Shown in pieces: positions 34,567 to 46,999 of a stretch of 64,000 nucleotides of DNA. This stretch comes from Notospermus geniculatus. Taxonomy: Eukaryota > Nemertea > Pilidiophora > Heteronemertea > Lineidae. Numbering within the stretch: the first letter of the stretch is position 1; each line of letters opens with the position of its first letter. The stretch is taken from the NCBI GenBank assembly GCA_002633025.1, contig NMRB01001159.1:56669-120668 (forward strand), in the 5' to 3' direction. The notes under the pieces were generated by a model that was not told the DNA's origin, did no database searches, and was given only the letters and a program-made list of their open reading frames with translations. The translations under genes and the position numbers were made by a program.

Positions 34567-37500
34567 CATGTTCCTCACTTAGAAGGGTCTTTAACTGTCC
34601 TTTGCCAAGACACAAGAAGGCACCTAGCTACTGTCCCATGTGACAGACATGAAGATCCAGACATAATCCATTTGGCCCTGGCTAGATTCGAGCCTAGACC
34701 TGCCGCTTGCTAGGTGGATGTGATGTGATAACCACTTGGTATCTCGGTCCAAGGGTGAAACTCGGGGTACTGCAATTAGGTTAATGCTGTTTCTTCACTT
34801 ATTCTTTGAGAATACTTTGTCATGCACTGGTGTGGTCAATCAGGACTACATGCACATGTATTTTCTGATTTAATCTGCTCCCGGTGTAACATCGGCCAGT
34901 GTTTCAGTATGTCAGTGTTTCCCCTTATTGTTTGGGAAACACTGGCAGATAGATCATCCCCTATGGTCAAGTTGCAGGTTATTCCATCAGAAAATAATAG
35001 GGGAACACTCACAGATGGGGAACATTCAAAAATGTTACACCGCTGTTATAAAAATGTTGCTTTAAACATTTGCCCAGTTGACTCTACGAGTCAGTAGGAA
35101 TATAGCAGCTGTTATTGTCGTGCCATCTTAGGTATCGCTTAAAATAGGTTTTTGATATGATTTCAAGGCCTCAGAACTGAACTTGTGAATTGTCTTGACG
35201 ATTTTTCTGGTGAGATGTGACCTTCTTTAGAAACCCGGTCTTCAAATCTTCCCAACTTGTACTTTTGCAACTTTCCACTTTTATTGACTTTCGGTAGGAG
35301 GATGTTCTTTCCTCATTCTAACCATTCTTCCATGCATTTACATCAGCTTCATGGCGATACAAATAACCGTAAAAAATCACTACAAATGTTCAGATTGTAT
35401 CTTTTGTTGATAGTGCCATTATAAAGTGACGTTTTGAATTATCAGTTCGGAGGCAATGCACTGTCAGATTTTAATGAAGGGTTGTTGCAGATATATCAAA
35501 TAGTTCAAACAATAGTCGATGGGGATTTAACTGCCTTGAATGTCAATAGTTTGATGTATCCCTGAGAAAAGTCGACACTTTGATATATCCGGTACAGAAT
35601 AGTCAACACACTGATATTCATCTGATATTTCTATTTGGTAAACATATCTGCTAGCTGTTTGCTTTAGAAAGATCGGCTTGTACAGGCTTCCAGTTGTGTC
35701 TTTGTTGTCAGCTAATAGTTTGCGAATGGAGGCGCACTCGAAACTTCTGCAGATACATTAAACGGCAGTTCAGTTCAATATTTCGGTTTTCAACATTGTT
35801 TCCTACTGAAGATAGGTGAATTTCTTGGCCGTCTCACCTGTTGTCTGCAAGTTTTCACCTGGGGTTCACATTCCTGTAAAGCTTTATGAAAGGATCTTTT
35901 GCCATTTGGATATATCCATTGGCGATGAATCACATTTCATCATGAAATAAAGTTACCTTCTCTCAGACAAAAAATAATGATTCTCATTCTCTCTCTAAAA
36001 AAATACTCTTGATATCTTGATTATATTTTCCTCAGTGCAGCCTCAACTCCATTTTCTTACCAGCATTCTTTTCTTTTACCAAATAACGAAGCAGTTTATG
36101 ACTATCTACGCCAATAAATCAACTTCGGTTTGCCAACATGTGGTGGAAATCTGTGCCTAGTTGGGTGTGAAGTGAGCCATTGATTGCGTGCTAATACCAA
36201 TTCTCTCATCATAAGTTTCGAGCTGTGTAAACCAAACTTGATGGTTATAAAACATCGCTGATGGCCGCTGGGATCTAGTCGAGGTGACATAATGCGAATG
36301 ATCAACATTGCTTGCCAAAAATCTCATGGTCTGTAAGATGTTTTTGGTTGAGGTGACATAGAATGATCAGAAAGATGGCACATTATCGCTGTATCCATTT
36401 GCAATATTTGCTTGTCCTAATCTTTGATCAGAGTTGATGATGTTGATGATGATGCCATGTTGATGATCAACAGTTACCATGAAAATTTTCTGCTTGAATG
36501 AATTTCTTGGGAAAAGTTTGAAAAAGTGGTGGCCGCTGCAGTGAGTAAGAATGGTGTTTAGCACCATATGAGTGTTGTTGTTAAGCATTGGTGTTTTCTG
36601 AAATTTCCCTATAAGTGATGTTCAGCAAAACATTGGTGTTCTTTGAAATCCTCTGTTTAGAGTCAGGTCAGCACATGCAATGTTGTTTTCTTCATGTTCT
36701 TTAAAATGTCGACTTTTGTGAAAATAGGGATTTCCTTTTCAAGATTAGTATTTTTATGCAGATTTGCAGTTTCTCATCAGAATTTGCACATTCTCAGGGT
36801 GAAAAGGTTAAATGGCTTGTGTTAAATCCAACAGTTTTTGCAATCTTAGTGGGGTTAGGTTGCATATGTACAATGCTATAACATTAATCAACTCACTTGC
36901 TGTAGGTGCTTTCCCACCTCATTTTACAAAAAAACGTAGATGGCATCATGATTGGTATATTTGGTGGTGGTGTTTGCTGATGGGGTTGCATGACGTTGAT
37001 ATGGTCAGCAAAATTGACCCTGATGGTGTGTGCTTGATCAAGTCATCATCTTATTGTTTGATATTGGTGTCTTTGCACTGTTTCACTAGTGATCTGTCTA
37101 AAAAATAGACGATCCATTTGCAATGTTTGCCAATCATAATTGACTTCATGATGCAAAGCAGGCCGGAGAAATCCTACCCGCATGACGTAACACGTATTAT
37201 CAACATTGCGGTGGTTCGGCATCTCGGCCTGGCGAGGTTGATCAATATTTGCCTCCATCAAACTACAGTCTCAGCACGGGAGAAGAAAGCAAGATCTAAA
37301 AGACAGGATGCATGTAATCAATAGTCAAAAGAAATTAATACGTCCATATGCTGTAGAGTTGATATCTTCTGTTTGGCTTCCTTCCTGTCCATTCTCCATT
37401 AGTGCACCCCGACCGGCTCATTGACATTAGGTTGGAAATTGGTTAGTCATGAACTTTATTGATGATACACTACATGAACACTTGTCGGGATTCTAACAAG

Positions 37501-38084
37501 TAAAATAACAACGATTAGTTGGCTAAGTGCGTCTGTTGTTGTTGCTGGCAATGTTTTGTGAAAGCTATTTAGAGCACCTTGTAAGAACCTCATAAAATAT
37601 TAGAAAACATCAAGCGCTTGATTTTGTGTATCAGTTTTCTCATCAAGGAAAGTAGTAAAAAGTGAAATTTTTAATCCTTCTGTGACCGTTGCAAAGTTTG
37701 GTTCATTTTGATTTCAGAGGGGTATTAGAGATGGAATTTAGATGAACAAAGTGGGTGCCACACCCCATAAAGTGCCCAGAGTGTTGTGTCTTCCGTACCT
37801 AGCCATGATAACAACAGTCGACCGTCTAAAACCTGGCGTCCACTAGGGCGCGGACAAGACGTGGAATGCAAATTTAGTAAATCCGCGTTCATTCAGCAAC
37901 CTCTCCGCATATTCTTGAAAGATTCCCTTCACTGTCTTTGTCATTCCTGAACATTTCACGGCGTTTCTGCAATTTCGGGAGAGGGCAAAATGCCCAATCG
38001 TCATTGACGCGGAAAGAATACCGAAATAACATAATTTGCTTCCCAACCCTTCCTAATGTTGTCGGCGCTCAGGCTCAGGCTCGG

Positions 38085-38121
38085 TGACTGGCTCAGGCTG
38101 GGGGGGGGGGGGGGGANGGGG
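38085..38121 (+). repeat. GGCTCA repeats and poly-G tract with N
   Basis: GGCTCAGGCTCAGGCTCGG then a G run of about 15 with a single N at 38117; a difficult-to-sequence tract. Confidence 0.7.
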
Positions 38122-38794
38122 ACTTCAGTATTTCTGTTCATTTCAATTTTCGAACCACATTCTTTCATTGACTTCCACAACACACAATGATTGAGATTGC
38201 ATGGGGATCTAGTCGACCATTTTTTGCTCAAATTTGCTTTCATGTATCTTAACGTATCATTGTCGAGCTGATGCAGGATATATTGCAATATGTTCCCAAG
38301 AAAATGCTCTGATGAGGTAACTCTTCCAATGAATTTTACCATTGGTGACCATTGGCTGGTGATACGAGATAAATTGGCTAGATACACCAGTTTGGAATAA
38401 AAGTACCATTCTTGTATCACCACTTCCTCATTGGTGTACTTATTTTCCAGGAAATACACAACATTTAAAATGAAAATGTGGTTGATAGATATTCGAGAAA
38501 CTTATGTTGCGAAAAAAAATTTCAGTGATATAAATGAAACCTCTCTTCCGTCCAACTTTCTCCAAATGTGATATCTGACGAACTATTAGTCTCAAAACTC
38601 TTCTTGGAGAAAGTCACAAAACTATTAGTGGATTCAGTGAAAAGTTACCCCGAAGTCTATCAGATACATGAATATCCTGGATTTTTTCAGTTTCTAGAGA
38701 ATAAAAACACATCGTTGTAGTATCTTGACCAAATGAGTAAATGGCGTCCTGATTGAGCATGATACAGGAAATGGTGCTAATGTTGTCATCGGTA

Positions 38795-39754
38795 AATGGC
38801 TCTGGGTCAAGTTAGGTACAAGTCATTTCCTATCAGAATGGACCAGAAACGCTAGTTGAAGTAGTGACGATCAACACTATTACTCTAAATAGTACTACGA
38901 GTTACCGGGATCTTGCTGCTTTGAGATGTCTTCAAATTGGTCAGATAAGTTGTAATGGGGCGAAAAAAGTATGAATGGAATGTGATGTTCAGGAGGACAG
39001 GAAATATTTCTATTTCTTGAAGAAGTTTTTCGTTAATGTAATTAGTGTACATTTCTTTTTTCACTTATTTGTCACCAGGAGTTAGTAATCATCGGGATCT
39101 AAACGAGAAATTTTTCAAGTTGTACATCTCTTAGACAGTAATTTTAAGAACCAACTGCCGCATTAGTGTTTGAATTTAATCGCTTAACCTTTGAAGAACT
39201 GCATGAAATCCTATTGGTAGGATTCTGAAAGTCCCTTCATTTATCCTCAAAGTTGACTAAAACAGAAAATGAAACAGCGTATGTGTATCTTTTAAGTTGA
39301 TTTTCAAATTTTTTGTTTGGAATACTTAAAAAAAGATTTTGTTGTGTTCCATATTGTCGTGATGGTGAAGATGCCGCATTAGTGTTTGAATTTGATCGCT
39401 TAACCTTTGAAGAAGTGCATGAAATCATATTGGTAGGATTCTGAAAGTCCCTTCATTTTCCTCAAAGTTGACTAAAACAGAAAATGAAACAGCATATGTA
39501 TATCTTTCAAGTAGATTTTCAATTTTTTCGTTTGGAATACCTAAAAAAAGGTTTTGTTGTGTTCCATATTGTGGTGATGGTGAAGGTGAAAGTCAGTCCT
39601 ATTTTAGAAATCTTAGCCCATCCCACTACCCAATGGTGGCTGCTTATGCACTTGCCATATGTAAGACAGGTCTAAAATAAAAAAAAGGAGTATTTTTTAA
39701 AACCACTCCTCCTTCAGTTCCCCAACATCGTTTTTGCCCTCTGCACATGTAGAC
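38795..39754 (+). repeat. duplicated segment A (partner 39961-40702)
   Basis: Starts AATGGCTCTGGGTCAAG and ends CTCTGCACATGTAGAC at the N gap; near-identical to 39961-40702. It contains an extra internal tandem duplication of about 215 bp (CCGCATTAGTGTTTGAATTT at about 39158 and again at about 39373), which accounts for its greater length. No coding capacity. Confidence 0.85.
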
Positions 39755-39960
39755 NNNNNNNNNNNNNNNNNNNNNNNNNNNNNNNNNNNNNNNNNNNNNN
39801 NNNNNNNNNNNNNNNNNNNNNNNNNNNNNNNNNNNNNNNNNNNNNNNNNNNNNNNNNNNNNNNNNNNNNNNNNNNNNNNNNNNNNNNNNNNNNNNNNNNN
39901 NNNNNNNNNNNNNNNNNNNNNNNNNNNNNNNNNNNNNNNNNNNNNNNNNNNNNNNNNNNN
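39755..39960. other. assembly gap (206 N)
   Basis: Lies precisely between the two copies of the duplicated segment, the pattern expected when two haplotypes are laid end to end. Confidence 1.
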
Positions 39961-40702
39961 AATGGCTCTGGGTCAAGTTAGGTACAAGTCATTTCCTATC
40001 AGAATGGACCAGAAACGCTAGTTGAAGTAGTGACGATCAACACTATTACTCTAAATAGTACTACGAGTTACCGGGATCTTGCTGCTTTGAGATGTCTTCA
40101 AATTGGTCAGATAAGTTGTAATGGGGTGAAAAAAGTATGAATGGAATGTGATGTTCAGGAGGACAGGAAATATTTCTATTTCTTGAAGAAGTTTTTAGTG
40201 TACATTAGTGTACATTTCTTTTTTCACTTATTTGTCACCAGGAGTTAGTAATCATCGGGATCTAAACTAAAATTTTTTCAACTTGTAGATCTCTTAGCCG
40301 GTAATTTTAAGAACCAACTGCCGCATTAGTGTTTGAATTTGATCGCTTAACCTTTGAAGAACTGCATGAAGTCATATTGGTAGGATTCTGAAAGTTCCTT
40401 CATTTTCCTCAAAGTTGACTATAAAACAGAAAATGAAACAGCTTATGTATATCTTTCAAGTAGATTTTCAAATTTTTTGTTTGGAATACTTAAAAAAGAT
40501 TTTGTTGTGTTCCATATTGTGGTGATGGTGAAGGTGAAAGTTAGTCCTATTTTAGAAATCTTAGCCCATCCCACGACCCAATGGTGGCTGCTTATGCACT
40601 TGCCATATGTATGACAGGTCTAAAATAAAAAAAGGAGTATTTTTTTAAACCAACTCCTCCTTTAGTTCCCCAACATCGTTTTTGCCCTCTGCACATGTAG
40701 AC
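39961..40702 (+). repeat. duplicated segment B
   Basis: Second copy of 38795-39754 without the internal 215-bp duplication; runs on without interruption into unique sequence at its 3' end. Confidence 0.85.
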
Positions 40703-41619
40703 TTTTCTTCACTCAGACAAATTCGTAAGGGGGTTTGGCATTTCATATAATCGTTCTCCTTCACTAATATTTTTGCAAATTTGATATAATACTTGCAGTG
40801 GACAACTTATCGGTTTAAAAAAACAAATAAAGTCTGCATCCGTGATGGCATTTTGTTGCTTACTAATTGAAAAGTTGTGTTTGCATGGTGTTTGGTATTG
40901 GGAATTTGGTAGCGAATTGTACTTCAGATTTGTAACAGCATGCATAATGCAGTATTATTTACATAATGTCATGGATCATATCCCCTTCTGCACCAAAGGT
41001 CAACAGGGCAAAGATACAACTTATTTGCAAAATGTGAAGGATTATTTTCTTGGAAGATTTTAAAACTCCAGGAGAAATTCGAACTTTTTTTTAAAGTCAG
41101 CCAATTAACATGGCCTTCTCAAATCTAACCATTTTTAATTGCTTTTGCACTTAAAGCGAACATTTCATGACCTTATCTTGAGTACCGGTAACTTTCTAAT
41201 TTTCTGACCGATTTTTACATGCAGACCCTTCCGTTTTTGAACTGATATTGGTTTTCTTTGGAAACCTCATTTTGCCTCGTCTTAATGAACTTGCAGCGAT
41301 CTCCTTCAATTATAAGAGGAGTTGCCCCAGAATGGCGTATTTTAAGGACGATAGGGTGAATATCATGGAAGACATCCTATCAATCTGGTAACTGATACTT
41401 GCAACTTTTCCCTAGTTTCTGTTTGCACTGACCATTGCCACCTTCGGTGCGGGCAGCCCACTTAAAGTTTCAATGGCATTATTCTAGGCTACTTCTTGCG
41501 TTCTCTGGCCCCTTTCAACCATCTTGCCCAAACAAGGCTATCAACTCCGTCTTTAGCCTTGTCCGAATCCTGTCATCTTTTCCGTTAATGCATAAATTAT
41601 TAATGAACCTGACCCCTAC

Positions 41620-41775
41620 TTGACCCCGCCTCCGAGCCAATCAGAACTCGCGAAACAAATTACCGTTAGACACTTTCTTTGCTCTTCACGCTCGCATTTG
41701 TAACATGGATTTTGATTGGCACGTCGATTTTCCTTCGCGCCCCGATGATTGGCTGAGGCTCTAACCCCCTCAGAA
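41620..41775. mobile_element. possible MITE with CCAATCA/GATTGG ends
   Basis: CCGAGCCAATCAGAACTC near 41633 is partly mirrored by GATGATTGGCTGAGGC near 41743. Short diverged arms; low-confidence inverted-repeat element rather than a promoter. Confidence 0.3.
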
Positions 41776-41929
41776 ACGGGAAATGTGATGGATTCGAACC
41801 AGGCTAGATGGCCGTCAGGCCAGATAGACTGGTGAGCACCAGATGCTTTCAACAGGTTGAAGCTTATGCCACCTGCGTATTTGAATTCATTTCAAAGCTG
41901 TACCCTTCACTCTGTAGCAGTCAAGGGTA

Positions 41930-42305
41930 TAGCCTTGATGGCCTCGTGGTTATGAGGTCCGCTTAACAACGGCAGGTCCCGGGTTTGAATCCTTGGCCTA
42001 TGATGGGACAATCATCCCCAGCTCTTCAATCCCTCGCATGAGACAGTAAGTGGTGCTTTGTACTTGTGCCTTTGCAATAAGTAAAAGATCCCATCCAAGT
42101 GAGGAACATGAGTAGCCTGAGATGGGCTCTTCCGTACTTAATACCAGGGCCAATGGGTCATATGAATAAAGACTAGCAAATGCTTTAACTTGGATTTTGC
42201 AGTGCAAATGCACTACGCTAAGCTGTACAAATCTGAAGTAAAAGCATTTGCTAGCTTTTATTCATATCACCCAATAATGCTTAGGCTGCAGCCCTGATGG
42301 GAAAA
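41930..42305 (+). mobile_element. tRNA-derived SINE (copy 1)
   Basis: A box TGGCCTCGTGGT (41939-41950) and B box GGGTTTGAATCC (41981-41992), then a body with GGGACAATCATCCCCAGCTC and AAAAGATCCCATCCAAGTGA. Ends near TTCAGCCCTGATGG as judged from the other copies. Interrupted by the MITE at 42154-42273. Confidence 0.7.
42154..42273. mobile_element. MITE, GGGTCATATGAATAAAG family, inside the SINE
   Basis: TGGGTCATATGAATAAAGAC and the inverted TTTTATTCATATCACCCA end. 120 bp; same family as 111-228. Confidence 0.7.
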
Positions 42306-42810
42306 TCTGGTACATCTGCGAAAACTTTGTTGCCAACAAGTATGTCTGCCATTTCGACATCGAGCACGTCAGTTTATTATGTCATATTCAGAAGTCGAAG
42401 CTATCCGTCACAGCCGATTGTTACCTGTATCATCTTGTTTAAAGGATAAACCGTGTGGGAACAGTATATGCTATTATTGATTTCACCTAATGGAGTGCAT
42501 GTGATGAATATTATATTGCTGAAATTCATGTACAGATAAGGACTTTTCCGATATTGGGTTCAATATTGGTATTTTTTCGCAGTATTTTTAATTCCAGAAG
42601 GGATGGGAAAACAGTGTGGAGTTCTCTTTTGTCATGTCACTATCATCCTTGTGATATGACAAAAAAGTTATCGCCAGGTCATTTGCCATGTTTTTGGTGT
42701 GTTATCTCTAGAAATGGAAGAGGGTAGACATACTCACAAGTCTGCCCTGAAATAAGATGGGGAGTGAGAGAAAACCTGTCAGAGAAATTGATGGAATTGC
42801 TGTACAAAAT

Positions 42811-43057
42811 CAGGGGCGTAGCTAGCGGGGGCAGGGGGGATAATGCCCTCCCGGAGCAAAAAGGGCAAAACAACATTTTTGCTCTAAAATGTCATTTGCC
42901 CTCTTCGAGCCAAGTTATTGTAGTGTCAGATGTGGGGAAAATGCATCTGAGAGGGTGTAGATTTTCAATTTTTTTCTGGGGGCCCCTCCGGCTTCCCCCT
43001 TCAGACTCAATCAATTTTGCCCCCCCCCACACACACCATAAAAGCAAGCTACACCCG
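42811..43057 (-). mobile_element. GGGGCGTAGCTAG-type MITE (copy 1)
   Basis: CAGGGGCGTAGCTAGCGGGG at one end and CAAGCTACACCCGC at the other. The interior matches 9541-9781 in inverse orientation. Poly-C and CCCCACACACACC tracts lie near the right end. Confidence 0.65.
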
Positions 43058-44099
43058 CGAAAATACGAATAATGGGTGTGGGTACATCCTGAAATTGGTG
43101 GGAGTTCTGCTTTTTCGTTTTTTGGAGGCAAATTGGATATCGGCTTATGAAGACTTGTAATTCTCCTTAATTCTAATCTACAAGATACCAGAAAGATACA
43201 CGACCAATATCTCACCTATATCCTCATTGATTTTATTATGCCATGTTACCTACTCAAACTTCTGATAATGTTCTTTAGAAAGTTGCTGGGAAGGTTTACC
43301 TGCACCCTCTGTGTTTTTCCCATCAAAAGGTTATGCTCCCTTTCACAGCTCCCCCTGAGATTATAAGCTGGAATGTTCCTACCGATATTAAAAATATATT
43401 TTTTTGGTCTAGGCTTTGGTGGGTATGCTTATTTTTGAAGGTCCTTTTCAACATGTTCAAAGTACATGTATTCAATATCATTTTTCCGTCGGTGTCAAAA
43501 CACAGACCTCGAATATAAAAACTGAAATTACGATAACTGTGGATCCATATAATTGAAAATCAAGATCTTGACGAGCATCGTGTGGACCAAACAATAATAG
43601 CCACCCCGCTCAGGTGCAAACAGGGTCAGCAATGTGCCCCTTTCTTGGGTTTTCCCTAGTTCTGCATATTGTCCCCTGATTACAGGATAATGGTGCACCA
43701 CCGTTTCCATGGTTACTTCATAGGTTTGCTTCAGGCCGATAGTGGCCAATTATATTGATCACAGCATCGCCCTATCAACTAACTAGATGCTTTTCTGGAA
43801 AAAAAACTGCATATGGAACCTTGACATGTTTAGAAATACGTTCAGATATGGAAGTAATGGTGACTGCACTGTTGAGGACGCACTACCCTTGAAGCGCTTT
43901 CTCTATGTCTGTGCCGGAGATTCAGATCTTTTGGGCATCTCGCCTTTGTCATCTACAATACAATTGTTGGAACATTCAATCCTCATCCACGCATCTGGTT
44001 GTCACACATTTCTTACTAAACTCACGATTTAGCCCGGCGGCATACACACAGGCCTGTTTCTGTGGCAAGTACATGTACAGCATATAGCGGAGTATTATA

Positions 44100-44400
44100 T
44101 TTTTCCATCAAGGCCAAAGCTGTAGCATTATTGGCCCTGGTAACATATGGAAAAGGCCATCTCAAGCTACTCGTGTTCCTCCCTAGGTTGGGGCCTTTTG
44201 CAAAGGCACAAGGCAGGGCACCACTTACTGTCCCATGTGACGAACTCTAGAAGAGTGAGATGCTCGCGGTATCAAGCTACTCGTGTTCCTCCCTTGGATG
44301 GGGCCTTTTGCAAAGGCACAAGGCAGGGTACCACAGCTGTAATACTGTCCCATGTGACGAACTCTAGAATTCTAGAATCAAGATGCTCGCGGTATCAAGA
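44100..44400 (-). mobile_element. headless SINE fragment with internal tandem duplication
   Basis: CAAGCTACTCGTGTTCCTCC, TTTTGCAAAGGCACAAGGCA and CTGTCCCATGTGACGAACTC occur twice in a row (unit about 125 bp). The corresponding place in copy 2 (49530-49665) has one unit. The tRNA-like head is absent. Confidence 0.6.
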
Positions 44401-45111
44401 TTATGCGTGTCGGAGGCTGAAAGAGAATTCATAACTACACAAAACGTTTGGTATCCCACCACTGAGGTGACACGCTGCATACGGACCTGTCCGCGCTGCT
44501 AAATCGTTTAGACCTTTAATCAAGATCAATGTTCCTTCCTTTCAATTTCAACCTTGTGGAATTTGGAGCAACGAGCAGCAGCATGCACGGAATTTTGTCG
44601 ATGTAAGCGTTCGCCGTAAAAAGAAATGTTTGATCCAGACTGTCGTACATTATCATCTCAACTGACCGGGACTCTTGACTAACAATCATGGTTTGAATCA
44701 ATATGTACACAGCACATGTATACACCGAGCTGCAACCTCTGTGCTAGATTGTCCATTACACCATCAGATAGACCCGGGTGCATTATTTATGATGCCCACG
44801 CATAGAGATGCATTCTCGGACATTCTAAATGTTCCAAATCGCCTGGCAATACTGGATCAGCAGCCATTTTGGATCATTCATCGCCGGTATAGGCAATTGC
44901 GCAGCTATTAGGTTGGCGATAAGTTTTGTCCTTTTCTTTAGTGGAGAAAGTTTCATCCTTTTGTGCAATGGTACTGTAAAGATTAGTCTGCATCTTGGAG
45001 CGATTTATATAAAAATGACCTTCTCATTTAGATATTTCTTTAACAATTTCTGCCTGACTTGTTTGTGGTGAAAGGAATTAAGCTTATAGTACAAACTAAT
45101 CCCATTTGGTG

Positions 45112-45552
45112 TATCCTGCTCAAAAATGTCATACAATAAAGACGAGTCTGTTTGAGTTGTTTCTTGTTATCTACCAAGATGCATGCTGAACATCTAAGTT
45201 TGATATTTTCCCAGTTATCTCCATGGTTGCCGTGCGTGTTTTGAGTTTTCTAAGCTCTCATCTACCGATTTAATTCTTACTGATCATTTTCTGAGTCTTC
45301 TTATGAGTTAAAAGATGCGTATTTGGTCTTCAGGNCTCAAAAATGTCATACAATAAAGACGAGTCTGTTTGAGTTGTTTCTTGTTATCTACCAAGATGCA
45401 TGCTGAACATCTAAGTTTGATATTTTCTCAGTTATCTCCATGGTTGCCGTGCGTGTTTTGAGTTTTCTAAGCTCTCATCTACCGATTTAATTCTTACTGA
45501 TCATTTTCTGAGTCTTCTTATGAGTTAAAAGATGCGTATTTGGTCTTCAGGT
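45112..45552 (+). repeat. 220-bp tandem duplication joined by a single N
   Basis: CTCAAAAATGTCATACAATA to TTGGTCTTCAGG is present twice, the copies abutting the N at 45335. Copy 2 of the big duplication has it once (50383 onward). Most likely an overlap that the assembler failed to merge. Confidence 0.85.
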
Positions 45553-46275
45553 ACATACCGGTGTCTAATCACTTGGTAATATTATTTTTTACTCCGGTGT
45601 GTGCCACCAATATGCATGTATTGTAACCCGTGGCGTGGTGGACCCAAGTGAAGTGGTCGTCATCGATGGCGCACCATAACCATCCTATATTATGTCAATA
45701 CAGCCTGTCTCCAGTACCAACAGCGCAAGAATCCATACTTGTCTAATTCAATTAATGTCAAATCTGACACAAATGAACCCGGCCGGGATCTGGCAACGTT
45801 CGTTTGGAAGAAAAACTGATTTCTTTCCGTGGAGACCGCTTTGATCCTGGCAACAGAAGGAGATCGTCATTGGTAATTACATCAGTTTTGATCATCTTGG
45901 ACAAATTCGAACCACCTTCGAGGCAATACGCACCCATCTTTTGTGGTATCGATGAATCTGCATGCCGCCAAACTAGTCTCTTATCCTGGTTATGATGTCA
46001 TCTAATTATTCTAATCATACCCATTGTCATTATGACAATGGCTTGAGAGAAACCGATGGAGTGGTCATCACTGGTGAGATCAGCTATAGGGATGTGTTCT
46101 CCTTCGATTGGATGGGTAATTTTTTCTTTGTTTCAGTAGGGATGTTGTTATGAGGAAATCACGGCACCAGAAAGTCCAAGTTGAAAAATAAGCTGGTTTC
46201 AGGTGGCAACACTAATTCCCCCTTGTCAAGACTTTCACATGCTGCATCATTTGGTGGCTGACACAGTACACAGTA

Positions 46276-46665
46276 AAGAAGAAGGAGTGGGCATCTTCAT
46301 CAGTGTCCCAGTCAGTGAGGTCACATGAGGCTTTTCTTTGTACTGGTCTGCAAAAGAAAGGAAGAGTGGTCATCTTTTACAATATCGAGTCAATTAGGTC
46401 AAGATTCTTCTTTGTACATGGTCTACAAAAGAAGGGAAGAGTGGTCATCCTTATCAATGTCCTAGTCAACGAGGTTAAAAGAGGCTTTTCTTTTTATTGG
46501 TGCATGAAAGAAGGGAAGAGTGGTCATCTTTATCAACGTCCTAGTAAATAATAAGAAGAGAAGAGTGGTCATCTTTATCAATGTGGTCAAATGAGGCATT
46601 TCTTTGTACTGTTCTTCGAGAGAAGTGAAGAGTGGTCATCTTCATCAGTGTCCCAGTCAGTGAGG
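46276..46665 (+). repeat. minisatellite, about 80-bp units (copy 1 part)
   Basis: GAAGGGAAGAGTGGTCATC, TTTATCAATGTCC and GAGGCTTTTCTTTGTACTGG units; the start of the array that continues at length in copy 2. Cut short at the N. Confidence 0.8.
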
Positions 46666-46666
46666 N

Positions 46667-46940
46667 GCTGGCGCAGGTGGTAAGTATGTGAACTATTATG
46701 TTGATAGATTTTCTATTTTTAACATGGAAAACCCCCCGGCGTGATTGGTGAATTTCCTAGGTCAAAGGTCGGTCACCTTCTATCTGCATTCTGGTACGTC
46801 AGCCGTATTGAGAATTGAATAAATTTACATAATTTACAAAAAATTTTCAAGTGACGTCACTGTCAGAATTCCTCCACAAATGGCGGCCACGACTGGTCCT
46901 ACCATTCAAAAGCGACACCATCGGTAGGACCAGGTACTAG
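46667..46940 (+). repeat. interspersed repeat shared with 62045-62315
   Basis: GGCGCAGGTGGTAAGTAT, then TTCTATTTTTAACATGG, TATCTGCATTCTGGTACGTC, AGCCGTATTGAGAATTGAAT and a closing GGTCCTACC/GGTAGGACC inverted pair. The reverse complement is found at 62045-62315. Confidence 0.65.
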
Positions 46941-46999
46941 TCTACGTATTTGAATTCATTTCAAAGCTGTACCCTTCACCCTGTAGCAGTCAAGGGTAT

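Larger units (their letters stand above)
34164..34740 (-). mobile_element. tRNA-derived SINE split by a nested MITE pair
   Basis: Minus-strand SINE of the same family as 41930-42305 and 57333-57541. The B box is GGCTCGAATCT (34684-34694), and CTGTCCCATGTGA is on the + strand. Its body is interrupted after CTCAAGCTACTCATG and resumes at CATGTTCCTCACTT, so the missing piece is exactly the insert 34230-34566 plus a CATG duplication. Confidence 0.65.
41876..46665 (+). repeat. 4.8-kb duplicated segment, copy 1
   Basis: From CGTATTTGAATTCATTTC to CCCAGTCAGTGAGG at the single N (46666), this matches 46945-51718 almost base for base. Copy 1 has extra tandem duplications at about 44150-44390 (SINE fragment) and 45112-45552 (interrupted by the N at 45335). 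It lacks two insertions present in copy 2. It carries SINE, MITE and minisatellite sequence but no supported gene. Confidence 0.9.

Noticed and set aside
41620-41775. CCAAT boxes in a GC-richer stretch as an internal promoter
   Set aside because: The two motifs are inverted partners at the ends of a likely MITE; no TATA, initiator or downstream exon is visible.
42290-42450. Possible coding remnant after the SINE (Cys-rich short frame)
   Set aside because: The second copy has an in-frame TAG at the matching place (about 47600) and no flanking splice signals are convincing.
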